33,573 nt of DNA from Candidatus Woesearchaeota archaeon (GTDB lineage: Archaea > Nanobdellota > Nanobdellia > Woesearchaeales > JAFCFN01). Under the pieces are notes generated by a model that was given only the letters and a program-made list of their open reading frames with translations, did no database searches and was not told where the DNA came from. The DNA is taken from contig JAFCEI010000002.1 of the NCBI GenBank assembly GCA_017609245.1, positions 2,639-36,211 of the forward strand. The letters are read 5' to 3'. This document shows, piece by piece, positions 14,369 through 21,980 of this stretch. The translations under genes were made by a program, and so were the position numbers. The stretch's first letter is position 1. The number at the start of each line of letters is the position of its first letter.

Positions 14369-14518
14369 TTAACCAGCATTCTCATAGCCTTCCATAAATC
14401 CTGCTTCTTCTGGAGTCAGCTCATCGTCTTCCACAAGATTCTCTCTGGATTTATGTGAGTAAAGGTTGTTGTCTAGGTCTTCTTCAATTTGTTCTATAAT
14501 ATCTTTATTTTTTCTCAT
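14369..14518 (-). CDS. Small acidic protein, unknown function
   Basis: I start it at 14518 because GGGGG lies before that ATG, giving 49 residues; a longer frame reaches 14575. The sequence is acidic (DIIEQIEEDLDNNL; EDDELTPEEAGFMEGYENAG). I recall similar short proteins ending in an EEAGFMxGY-like motif in related archaeal genomes, function unknown. It has its own TATA-like element (minus strand, about 14552-14559) and is divergent from the AbrB-PhoU gene, so the two share a short control region. Confidence 0.65.
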   Translation of the reverse strand: MRKNKDIIEQIEEDLDNNLYSHKSRENLVEDDELTPEEAGFMEGYENAG

Positions 14519-14578
14519 ATTAAACCCCCTTACGTGAATATAAGAGAAACACTTAAATATATATACATTTTCCATATA

Positions 14579-14588
14579 TTATATATAG
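14579..14588 (+). promoter_or_regulatory. TATA box of the AbrB-PhoU gene
   Basis: TTATATATAG lies about 35 nt before the ATG at 14619 in a very AT-rich divergent region (14519-14618). Confidence 0.5.
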
Positions 14589-14618
14589 CATATAATAAAC
14601 ATATACATTTCAAAGAAA

Positions 14619-15560
14619 ATGGAATACAGGAAATTGATCCAGTTTGGAAAGAACAGTTATGTAGTTTCACTGCCAAAAGAGTGGCTGAACAAGCATAAAC
14701 TAAAAAAAGGAGACACAGTATATGTTGATGAAGGCTCAGAAGGGCTTGCAATATCGCCGAAAGAAAGAAAAAACATAGAAGCTACAGAGATCACAATTGA
14801 TACTACAGGAAAGACAGTAGGAAATATCCAGAGAGAGATTGTAGCAGCATACATCAAGAACTATGATTCCATTGTTCTGGTCGGAGACAACCTCAAGAAG
14901 CACATGCAGGAGATGAGGACGTTCCTGCACCAACTGATTGGTCTGGAAACAATGGAGCAAAGCCTGACAAAGATGGTTGCAAAATCACTTGTAGACCTAA
15001 AGAGCATTTCTATCCCTCTTATGATCAAAAGGATGGACCTTATAGTCAGAGCAATGATACTTGATTCAAAAGGCCCAGCTATCAAAGAAGACGTTGACCT
15101 GGTATATCAAAGAGATTTTGATCTGAACCGCCTGAATTTTCTTTTGCAAAAATCAATACGTGCTGCAATAAAAGACCCTGTAGTATCAAGGATGGTCAAG
15201 AGAGCACCTGACCAGCTGGTAGATGACCTGACAATCACTTCAACACTCGAAAGCATAGGAGATGATATCAAGAGGCTGTTCAGGCTATCTTATGAAACAA
15301 AACCTAGCAAGACAGACCTAAAAGAACTGAACAAGATATACTCAAACACTGAAAAAGCATACCTTGATGTCATGAAATCTTACTATAAAAAAAATGTTGA
15401 GCTGTCTGAGAAGATATCAGACATATGCAAAAAAAATCTTGTAGAGTGCGATGAGTTCCTGGAAGAAAACCCAAAGCCAGGAGTAGTAAGGATGCTTGAA
15501 AAACTAAAGACATTACAGATCCACATCAGAACCATAGCAAGGCTAGTGAGAAATTCTTAA
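14619..15560 (+). CDS. AbrB-PhoU domain regulator
   Basis: The first 45 residues are an AbrB/SpoVT-type DNA-binding fold (YRKLIQFGKNSYVVSLPKEW, KLKKGDTVYVDEGSEGLAISP). Residues from about 80 to the end are a helical PhoU-like bundle, with Asp/Glu-rich segments (DDLTITSTLESIGDDIKRLF) of the type that bind iron-phosphate clusters in PhoU proteins. Archaeal proteins with this architecture (COG0704) are annotated as phosphate uptake regulators. No pst transport genes are nearby, so the link to phosphate is family-based only. Length is 313. Confidence 0.9.
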   Translation: MEYRKLIQFGKNSYVVSLPKEWLNKHKLKKGDTVYVDEGSEGLAISPKERKNIEATEITIDTTGKTVGNIQREIVAAYIKNYDSIVLVGDNLKKHMQEMRTFLHQLIGLETMEQSLTKMVAKSLVDLKSISIPLMIKRMDLIVRAMILDSKGPAIKEDVDLVYQRDFDLNRLNFLLQKSIRAAIKDPVVSRMVKRAPDQLVDDLTITSTLESIGDDIKRLFRLSYETKPSKTDLKELNKIYSNTEKAYLDVMKSYYKKNVELSEKISDICKKNLVECDEFLEENPKPGVVRMLEKLKTLQIHIRTIARLVRNS

Positions 15561-15594
15561 TGTATTCACTGGAGAATGGTGAAAAATAGAAAGC

Positions 15595-15604
15595 TTTATA
15601 TATA
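15595..15604 (+). promoter_or_regulatory. TATA box of the APH-like kinase gene
   Basis: TTTATATATAGG with upstream GAAAG is a good BRE/TATA; the ATG at 15640 is 40 nt downstream. Confidence 0.55.
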
Positions 15605-15639
15605 GGGAAAACACCTTGTTTATATAGGACTTTAATAAA

Positions 15640-16899
15640 ATGTCAGAAAATGAACTTCCCCCATATTTAGAAACTCAAAATGTCCTCGGATTGACCGAAG
15701 ACTATTTTAAGGGGGTGCTCTCGCCACATTTTGGGGGTCATCCTGAGATAAATGGACCAGTGATATTCAAAAGATCTGACAAAGGGTATAAATATTTCTT
15801 AGGGGGCCAGTATAAGATTTCTGTGCCATGCAAAAAAAATGAAAAAAAAGTAGATAAAGAGCTGTTTCTGAAGATATTTGATAAAAATAGGGTTAAGGGA
15901 GCTTTTTTCAAATCAGATACATATGAAGCAAGAATACTAAGATTCTATTCCCCGCTGCAATGTCCTGTCCCAACACTGATTGACCACAGAAGAGATGATA
16001 ATGCACTGATCATGAATTATGTTCATGGCGACACTCTTGAGGAAAAAATCATTGGACTGAAGACAAAAGACATAGGGAAGGTCGAAAATCCTGAAGAGAC
16101 GAGAAAACAGTTCATTACAAGATATCTGGAGCACTCAGTGAGAGCTTTGGCAAGCCTGCATGCAAAAGGCAGCCATAATGTGCAGATGCTGGAAGAAGAT
16201 GGCAAACTGCTGCTTTTTGTCCCAGATAAGAATTATTATCTCAAAAGATTCTTGAGATATTCCAAGAACATACTTCAGGAATCCAAAAAAGACTTTGAAG
16301 CTGACAGGGAATTCACATCCAAGCTTATCGAACCATTTTATATTATAGATGCTATTCTCCAAAAAGGCAGTTCAGTGATCCACGGAGATCTTCACCCCTC
16401 GAACATAATCATAGTAAAAGAAGATGTTAAGCAGCAGCTTGAAGGCCTGTCAGCAGCCCCTAAAATAACGTTTGTTGATTTTGACCGCGTGCAAAAAGGA
16501 AAAGACGTATCAGATCTTGTAGATATGTTATGCCACCCTCTGTTTGAGATGGATGACCACAAGACAAACCGTTTCATAGAAAAATATCTTGACCAAAGAG
16601 AAAAAACAGCAAGCGAATTGCATAAAGACGATAAGGATTATGGTTATCTCAAGAAAGGGCTTGAATATCATGATGATTTCAAGCTAGTCAGCGTGTTCAG
16701 AAACCTAAGAAGAGCGTCGATCCTGACTAAATTTGAAAAGAACAGGCCAAAAGAATTCAAGGCGTATATTGATGCTTTTCCTGAAAGAAAAAACTACAAG
16801 GCATGGTATCTTGAAGAAGCATTAAAAACATGCCAAAGCAGAGATTCTATAAAAAATCTTGAAAGATTATTTGAGACGGCGCTGGAAAAGCTAGTTTAA
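15640..16899 (+). CDS. APH-family phosphotransferase/kinase-like protein
   Basis: A 419-residue protein with the catalytic loop of aminoglycoside phosphotransferase and related kinases: SSVIHGDLHPSNIIIV (Brenner-type HGDLHxxN) followed by KITFVDFDRVQKGKDVSDL, the metal-binding DFD. An N-terminal Lys-containing lobe (residues 40-130) and a long all-helical C-terminal region follow. The substrate is unknown; the fold acts on antibiotics, sugars, choline or proteins. It is monocistronic with its own TATA box. Confidence 0.85.
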   Translation: MSENELPPYLETQNVLGLTEDYFKGVLSPHFGGHPEINGPVIFKRSDKGYKYFLGGQYKISVPCKKNEKKVDKELFLKIFDKNRVKGAFFKSDTYEARILRFYSPLQCPVPTLIDHRRDDNALIMNYVHGDTLEEKIIGLKTKDIGKVENPEETRKQFITRYLEHSVRALASLHAKGSHNVQMLEEDGKLLLFVPDKNYYLKRFLRYSKNILQESKKDFEADREFTSKLIEPFYIIDAILQKGSSVIHGDLHPSNIIIVKEDVKQQLEGLSAAPKITFVDFDRVQKGKDVSDLVDMLCHPLFEMDDHKTNRFIEKYLDQREKTASELHKDDKDYGYLKKGLEYHDDFKLVSVFRNLRRASILTKFEKNRPKEFKAYIDAFPERKNYKAWYLEEALKTCQSRDSIKNLERLFETALEKLV

Positions 16900-16925
16900 A
16901 AAATTTTGAAAATTGATAGTAAAGG

Positions 16926-18017
16926 TTATTTCTCTTTATTTCCTATCTTATCTATAACAAGCCTGCCTTTCTGAACCTTTACACTGAACTCATCTTTTTC
17001 TTTAAAGCCAGTGGCTTTTGTGATCAGTTCAGGCAGCAATATCCTCTCACCTCTAAAGTCAAGCTCAGTCAGTATCTCTTTTGCCTCTTCTTTAGGTTGT
17101 GCAATCCCCAACTCTTCAAATATCTGGGACGTCACGATTTTCTTTCCGCTCTCTTTCAGCGACTTTGTCCTATCAAAGAGGTATTTTGCTATCTTATCAG
17201 CAACATTTGTCTTTGTTGCTTTTGTGATTCCCTGCAGGCCAGGGCTCAGGTTAAGCTCGATGACAACCGGGCCTTTAGCACCCTCTAAGATATCAACAGC
17301 GCATATCTCTGCCCCAACTGCTTTTGCAGCCATGATTGCGATCTTCTTCGTATATGCATCAGGCTCATAAGGTGTGCCTGTTCCGCCAGCATGTATATTT
17401 GATCTTTTCTCTCCTTTCTGCGCCTCTCTTTTCATCGAAGCTACAACCCTGCCGTCAACAACTATTGCCCTGATATCTGATCCGCCTGTCTCAACATACT
17501 CCTGTATCAAAAAAGGCTGTTTAAGAGCAGCTAATGCGTCGAGCACAGAGGAAGCAGCTGCATATGAGTCTGCAAACATCACCCCTTTGCCCTGGGTTCC
17601 AGAAGGAAATTTCATTATGATTGGATAGTTTATTTTTTCTAGAATCTTTTTAGCTGCCTGGGCAGAGCTAGATAGATAAGTTTTTGGAGTCGGGACATTG
17701 TGCTTCTGCAGCACAAGCTGAGTCAACAGTTTATTTGTACATATAGTATACGAGTCAGGGGTGATGGGGCAATAGGTATTATGCAAAGCTCCTGTCAAAC
17801 TCCTCAACAAAGAAGCATATTTAAAAGATGCTTTGGCATAAACACAATCGTATTTGCTCATCTGCTTGCCATCATAAAGCACTTCCAAGTGCCCGCCAGA
17901 TATATTTACTTCAATGTCTCTTACATCTATTTCATCAACTACCCTGAAGTAATTTGCCATAGCGCTTGAGATCATCTGAGAACTCTTGCTTCCCAAGCTT
18001 ATAAGAGCAGCTTTCAT
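16926..18017 (-). CDS. RimK-family ATP-grasp ligase with C-terminal AbrB-like domain
   Basis: Ligates an amino acid (often glutamate) to the carboxyl end of a protein or small molecule. ATP-grasp landmarks: NKLLTQLVLQKHNVPTPKTY (B domain), PIIMKFPSGTQGKGVMFADS with the Lys and Gly-rich loop, FLIQEYVETGGSDIRAIVVDGRVVASMKR, and VVIELNLSPGLQGITKAT with the Mg-binding Glu/Asn. Residues 315-360 (LDFRGERILLPELITKATGF, KEKDEFSVKVQKGRLVIDK) look like a swapped-hairpin AbrB/SpoVT fold, an unusual fusion for RimK. Its neighbour at 18030 is a RimB-type protease, a known partner. Confidence 0.92.
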   Translation of the reverse strand: MKAALISLGSKSSQMISSAMANYFRVVDEIDVRDIEVNISGGHLEVLYDGKQMSKYDCVYAKASFKYASLLRSLTGALHNTYCPITPDSYTICTNKLLTQLVLQKHNVPTPKTYLSSSAQAAKKILEKINYPIIMKFPSGTQGKGVMFADSYAAASSVLDALAALKQPFLIQEYVETGGSDIRAIVVDGRVVASMKREAQKGEKRSNIHAGGTGTPYEPDAYTKKIAIMAAKAVGAEICAVDILEGAKGPVVIELNLSPGLQGITKATKTNVADKIAKYLFDRTKSLKESGKKIVTSQIFEELGIAQPKEEAKEILTELDFRGERILLPELITKATGFKEKDEFSVKVQKGRLVIDKIGNKEK

Positions 18018-18029
18018 TTTCCCCCTGAT

Positions 18030-18374
18030 TTATTTTTTATTTGGATCTATCAGAACATGCATCTTACGAAGCGTGTTCTTGCCGATCAAAACCTTATAAG
18101 TCATATGTGCTCTGTCTGCAATTGTAAAATCTGAATTAAGCTCTTTCCCATTTATCTTTATGTCTGCTTTGATGACTGGCCTTACCATGCCGCCTACAGC
18201 AGACCATATCTTCTTCGTCTTTATCACAGGACCAAGCCCTAACTGAGACGCAAGGGTTGTATCAATGGAGCTTTTGTCAGCTCCTGTATCTACCTTGGCC
18301 TTTAGTTTCTTCTTTTTATTCTTTCCTTTGACAGTTGCTGTTACAACTAATCCTATTATTGCTTTAGGTTTCAT
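18030..18374 (-). CDS. RimB-type retropepsin-like aspartic protease
   Basis: A 114-residue protein with the retropepsin motif AKVDTGADKSSI (active Asp in DTGA) and later VLIGKNTLRKMHVLIDP, matching the PF05618 family formerly called ATP-dependent zinc protease and now known as a RimK-partner peptidase. It lies 12 nt upstream of the RimK-type gene on the same strand, the standard pair for adding and removing poly-glutamate tails. It has a TATA element in a 12-bp palindrome (GCTTTATAAAGC, 18396-18407) about 27 nt before the ATG, so it should be leaderless. Confidence 0.9.
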   Translation of the reverse strand: MKPKAIIGLVVTATVKGKNKKKKLKAKVDTGADKSSIDTTLASQLGLGPVIKTKKIWSAVGGMVRPVIKADIKINGKELNSDFTIADRAHMTYKVLIGKNTLRKMHVLIDPNKK

Positions 18375-18395
18375 TGCAGAATTAGTTAGTTTAAG

Positions 18396-18407
18396 GCTTT
18401 ATAAAGC
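18396..18407 (-). promoter_or_regulatory. Palindromic TATA element before rimB
   Basis: GCTTTATAAAGC is a perfect 12-bp palindrome directly abutting the LysRS stop codon at 18408. It sits 27 nt from the start of the protease gene, the spacing of a leaderless archaeal promoter. Confidence 0.5.
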
Positions 18408-19970
18408 TTATGCTTGTTCAAACAGCTTTATTGCCCTATCTTTAAGCAAGAGTACAAAAGGTGCCAGACGAGGTCCTTTTTCCTTGTTTATAAGCACCTT
18501 ATAAGCTGCTTTAAAGAAATCCTGTGGCATGATATCTGATTCCTGGCTTAATTTATAGAAATATTCATACAGCATGTTCTCATCAAATTTTTGGGTTTTA
18601 AGCTTTTCAGCAAGAGTATGAAGTGCCTTTTTTTCTGTTTCAGAAACTGCTGCATCTACTTTTTCCTGAACCTTAAATTTAAACTCTTCAGGTGCATATT
18701 CATTGACCCAATTCAGTGCCCGTTCAGCCCTTGCCTTAACCCTTTTTGCATCTGAACCTTTTACATCCAGGTCTTTCAGGACCTTTTTCATGTCACCCTC
18801 ATATATCTGCACAAGATTTGTCAGATGCCTAAAAGGAACTTGCAGAGGCATTGTTTTTGCAGGCTTGTCAACACATGAAAGTTCATATATCCTCTTCTGT
18901 TTTTCGCGCTCTTTCTCACCAACATCTTCCTGCCCGTAATATATTCTTTCACACTTGTCAAAATCTTCATATATTTTCAACACGTCCAGGTCAAAGCTTA
19001 TCTCAAACTCTGCTTCTGGCCTTGTTCCTGCAAACATGTGCCGTATGATCTCCGGCTCATATATTCTAAGGGCGTCCTGCAATGTGGTTATTATCCCTGC
19101 TGAGCTTGAAAACTGTTTTCCGCCTTTGATTGCGATCCACTCGTACCTCATCGTTGTCGGCTGGCTGTAGCCATAAATCTTTACAACCAGCTCTTTTGCA
19201 GTGTCAAATGAACCTCCTGCAGCAAAATGATCCTTGCCCCCTGACTCAAAATCAACTTTTTCATGATGCCATCTCATCGGCCAGTCTACTCTCCACAATA
19301 ATTTGATAATTCCTTTTTTCCTTATGTCAAATGTGTTCAGGAAATTACAGTCGCACTTATAGCTGACCTTATACTCGCCATCATATTCTGTTATCTTTGT
19401 TGTGTCTTTTTTGCACTTTTCGCAGAACACAGAAACAGGATACCAATCTTCTGCTAACGGCTCTTTCCTGAATCTGTTGAGGATCTCTTTTATCTCTCTA
19501 GTTTTTAACAATGCAATTTTTATATCTTCAGCATAATCGCATTTCCTGTATTTTTTGCTTTGATAGATATAATCTGGCTTGATGCCGACAGCAGGCAGCG
19601 CTTTTTCGATAGGAGCTTCATTATGCTGAGCATAGCTTTTGTGCTTGCACTTATTTGTGTCAGGCACATCTGTGATAGGCATTCTAAGAAATTTTTTCAA
19701 AAAATCCTGCTTAGGCATGTTTACAGGAACTTTTCTGAATGTATCATAATCATCCCAGGAGTAGATGAATCTTACATTTTTTCCAAGGTCTTTCAAAGCC
19801 CTGTTCACTAGATCAACTGTTATTATTTCTCTAAAATTGCCGATATGGATTGTTCCAGAAGGGGTTATTCCAGCAGCTACAACATATTTCTTCTTGTCAC
19901 CCTTCTCAGCAATGATTCTTTTCGCAGTCTGGTCAGCCCAGTGCATCACCTTATTCTTTTTTTCTGCCAT
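18408..19970 (-). CDS. lysS: Lysyl-tRNA synthetase, class I
   Basis: Charges tRNA-Lys. The protein has the class I signature at residues 42-45 (IHIGN, after GITPSG) and a KMSKS-like GKQFSSSAG segment. Cys pairs in FCEKCKKDT and YKCDCNF may bind zinc. The Rossmann core, followed by helical anticodon-binding domains up to residue 520, is typical of the archaeal class I LysRS, distinct from the class II bacterial enzyme. A TATA element (minus strand ATTTATTTAAAT, 19991-20002) lies 26 nt before the ATG. The tRNA-Lys gene is 33 nt upstream on the same strand. Confidence 0.95.
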   Translation of the reverse strand: MAEKKNKVMHWADQTAKRIIAEKGDKKKYVVAAGITPSGTIHIGNFREIITVDLVNRALKDLGKNVRFIYSWDDYDTFRKVPVNMPKQDFLKKFLRMPITDVPDTNKCKHKSYAQHNEAPIEKALPAVGIKPDYIYQSKKYRKCDYAEDIKIALLKTREIKEILNRFRKEPLAEDWYPVSVFCEKCKKDTTKITEYDGEYKVSYKCDCNFLNTFDIRKKGIIKLLWRVDWPMRWHHEKVDFESGGKDHFAAGGSFDTAKELVVKIYGYSQPTTMRYEWIAIKGGKQFSSSAGIITTLQDALRIYEPEIIRHMFAGTRPEAEFEISFDLDVLKIYEDFDKCERIYYGQEDVGEKEREKQKRIYELSCVDKPAKTMPLQVPFRHLTNLVQIYEGDMKKVLKDLDVKGSDAKRVKARAERALNWVNEYAPEEFKFKVQEKVDAAVSETEKKALHTLAEKLKTQKFDENMLYEYFYKLSQESDIMPQDFFKAAYKVLINKEKGPRLAPFVLLLKDRAIKLFEQA

Positions 19971-20039
19971 GATATTTCAAATTTTTTATCATTTAAATAA
20001 ATATGGGCTCTACGGGGTTCGAACCCGCGACCTTTCGGT

Positions 20040-20055
20040 TTCTTTGGATCTAGCT
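20040..20055 (-). other. tRNA-Lys intron at position 37/38 (16 nt)
   Basis: The 16 nt AGCTAGATCCAAAGAA sit between A37 (20056) and A38 (20039). Intron AAGA can pair with TCTT spanning U33 and the anticodon, as expected for the central helix of the bulge-helix-bulge substrate of the archaeal splicing endonuclease. Confidence 0.85.
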
Positions 20056-20069
20056 TAAGAGCCGAATGC

Positions 20070-20089
20070 TTTTGGCAAGTTTTTGACTT
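20070..20089 (-). other. Second tRNA-Lys intron in the D-stem (20 nt)
   Basis: The D-stem 3' strand is split as GA / GC by 20 extra nucleotides. Removing 20089-20070 (or 20090-20071; the sequence does not distinguish them) restores GAGC pairing with GCTC. The insert contains AAGT and ACTT arms around CAAAA, so it can form a hairpin. Its position is non-canonical. Confidence 0.75.
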
Positions 20090-20118
20090 TCTACCAGGCT
20101 GAGCTAAGAGCCCACATC

Positions 20119-20692
20119 TTAAAAAGAATTAACGCCGTTTAAATATCTTTCCATATGATATTGATTGTTTGGCTTGACTATTTGTATAAATTTTTTTATT
20201 TCTTTTTGATCTGCAGATAAATATCCCATCGAGTGTTGCTTGTCCCAGGCATTCTGTGGCTTTGGTGTGCCTCTTTCACAATTCTTTTCTTTGCAGTTCT
20301 GTCTGAGCATTTCAATTCTAAAATAATTAGATTTATGTTTTCTTTTTTAGCCAATCGATAAAACATTTTTCTTGAGGGAATCATATCAAAACAAGTATCA
20401 AGGAATACAAATTTGGCTCTTTTCAATATTTTTTGATCTCCATTATCTTCGCTTCATGGTGTTCCAATCTTTTTTTGGCCTGTTTTCTTGGTGAAAGATG
20501 AATGAAGTCTGAGTGGTACTTCTCAATATATTTTTTAGCAAACAAATCAGAGTCAAAATAAATGCAGTTTTTCAGCTTTTTCTTAAGAATTCTGCATGTA
20601 TAACTCTTGCCAACCCCTGGCAGTCCTCCAATAATAATTAAAGTTGGTTTAGATGAATCAAATTTAAGATATCTTTTAGTGAATAAACCCAT
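20119..20692 (-). pseudogene. P-loop kinase (AAA/zeta-toxin-like) broken by two frameshifts
   Basis: Three frames join into one kinase of about 190 residues. Frame 1 (20423-20692) has Walker A LIIIGGLPGVGKSYTC and ends HHEAKIMEIKKY-stop. Frame 2 (20196-20426) continues KRAKFVFLDTCFDMIPSRKM, CSDRTAKKRIVKEA and TRWDIYLQIKKK-stop. Frame 3 (ending 20119) gives KKFIQIVKPNNQYHMERYLN. Adding one A at the A-run near 20431-20436 and one near 20180-20190 repairs both breaks. Such kinases phosphorylate small molecules, RNA ends or UDP-sugars; the substrate cannot be told. It is either a recent pseudogene or sequencing error. The promoter of tRNA-Lys lies inside its 3' end. Confidence 0.75.
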
Positions 20693-20693
20693 T

Positions 20694-21035
20694 TCAGAAT
20701 GGTTTTAATTCTCCTGTAATCTTGTCGATCTTCTCTTCTTTGTCAGGACCGATTGCCAGGCAAGTGATAGTAGGTTTTTTGAAGACAGTCAGACCAGCGT
20801 CTTGTATCACAACCGCGATCAGCCCTGTCTTTTCTGCCTCAAGCTGATATTTAAACAATTCTTTTTTGTCCTTGACTTTCAGCACAACCTTTTTCATGCC
20901 TTCTGATTTCCATCTCTTGATATCCTCTTTGTGGCTTTTCAACAATCCTTCAACAGAAGCATGAGCTACCTGAGCTGACATCTTTCCAGCAGGCATCTTA
21001 AGATCCTGCCTTACCAGGATTACTTGTTTGTGCAT
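20694..21035 (-). CDS. pth2: Peptidyl-tRNA hydrolase, Pth2 type
   Basis: Releases peptides from stalled peptidyl-tRNA. The 113 residues match the archaeal/eukaryotic Pth2 family: KQVILVRQDLKMPAGKMSAQVAHA (Lys, Gly, Lys, Gln and His landmarks), TGLIAVVIQDAGLTVFKKPTITCLAIGP and a hydrophobic end. Length is standard. A TATA element (minus strand GCTTTTATAGAG, 21055-21066) lies about 25 nt before the ATG, so the transcript is likely leaderless. It is one base upstream of the broken P-loop kinase gene on the same strand. Confidence 0.95.
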   Translation of the reverse strand: MHKQVILVRQDLKMPAGKMSAQVAHASVEGLLKSHKEDIKRWKSEGMKKVVLKVKDKKELFKYQLEAEKTGLIAVVIQDAGLTVFKKPTITCLAIGPDKEEKIDKITGELKPF

Positions 21036-21068
21036 ATTTAAACAATAGAACTAGTCTCTATAAAAGCT

Positions 21069-21941
21069 TTATGATTTAGAGGGAATCTTAAGCTTATGGC
21101 CTGAAGGAAGCTTGTTCTTGTCTACCAGGATATTATTATACATGATCTCGTCAACAGAAGTGTCGAATCTGTTTGCTATCATCGCAAGCGTATCGCCTCT
21201 TTTAACTACATATTCGATGGTGTTGACTTTTTCAGGCTTTATGCGAACTCCCCTATGATTCCTGCTGTCAAGGATGTTCACGATTGCGTAGATCTGAGCA
21301 ACATATCTCCAGGTCTCTGGAGGCAACTTGTTTTTTGGAACCTCCCAGAAACTTCCATATTTTTTTGCCAATCTTTCAACATTTTTAGGCCCCCAATTAT
21401 ATGCTGCAAGCCCAAAATCAATCGAACCGAATTTTTTTGACAGATAAGCCAGGTGATTCAATGCAGGACCGATAGTTCTTACAGGATCAAAAGTTTCATT
21501 AACATAATCATTTATTTCAAGATCAAAATAATCTGTTGCAAGCTCTTCTTCAAACTGATAAGGGCCTGTGCAGTTTGAATTCGGATTCACAGCTCTTGCA
21601 TAACCCTCGCTTTCCACAAACTCAAGACCAAGAACAAGATTTTTCAGATCCTCATAATCATAGCCAAACTGCTCAAAATCAGCAACATAATCTTCTAGAG
21701 TAGAAACATAATCATCCAGTCTGCCAAATATCCTGTTCAATCCTGACCTGCCATTTGATCCTTTTGTCAAGAATCTGCCATCTTTTTCTCTTTTTATGTA
21801 TAAATCCATCTCACTGATGATCCTTTCAACTTTCACTGCCTCAACTGGATCAATTTCAGGATAAAATGATTCAGCAAACAAACCATGCGAAGCTAGAAAA
21901 GTCATCCCTCCAAGTACTAAATGTTTAAGCTTAACCCCCAT
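21069..21941 (-). CDS. Secreted lytic transglycosylase-like protein with LysM domain
   Basis: A 290-residue protein with a signal peptide (residues 1-23, VKLKHLVLGGMTFLASHGLFA then ESF; no lipobox Cys). Residues about 95-230 are an SLT/goose-lysozyme-like fold: LGLEFVESEG with catalytic Glu110 before Ser111, CTGPYQF (124-130) and GLAAYNWGP with the conserved Tyr-Asn (181-182). A single LysM repeat ends the protein (IEYVVKRGDTLAMIANRFDT, 243-286). Both domains act on murein or chitin-like glycans, which archaea lack. Alternatives are self-wall turnover of an unknown glycan or action on a partner cell. It may have been acquired from bacteria. Confidence 0.9.
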   Translation of the reverse strand: MGVKLKHLVLGGMTFLASHGLFAESFYPEIDPVEAVKVERIISEMDLYIKREKDGRFLTKGSNGRSGLNRIFGRLDDYVSTLEDYVADFEQFGYDYEDLKNLVLGLEFVESEGYARAVNPNSNCTGPYQFEEELATDYFDLEINDYVNETFDPVRTIGPALNHLAYLSKKFGSIDFGLAAYNWGPKNVERLAKKYGSFWEVPKNKLPPETWRYVAQIYAIVNILDSRNHRGVRIKPEKVNTIEYVVKRGDTLAMIANRFDTSVDEIMYNNILVDKNKLPSGHKLKIPSKS

Positions 21942-21980
21942 GCAACAATGGGAAAATTAAAGATTTTTAAAGTTTTCGGA

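Larger units (their letters stand above)
20004..20113 (-). tRNA. tRNA-Lys(CUU) with two introns
   Basis: On the minus strand the acceptor arms GGGCTCT and AGAGCCC pair perfectly, with discriminator A and no encoded CCA. The T arm is GCGGG-TTCGAAC-CCCGT. The anticodon stem is TTCGG/CCGAA, and the loop reads CTCTTAA, giving anticodon CTT at 20059-20057. The sequence is 110 nt; removing 16 nt at the standard 37/38 site and 20 nt from the D arm leaves a normal 74-nt cloverleaf with D arm GCTC-AGCCTGGTA-GAGC. A TATA element (minus strand ATATTTAAAC, 20137-20146) lies 28 nt upstream. Confidence 0.93.
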
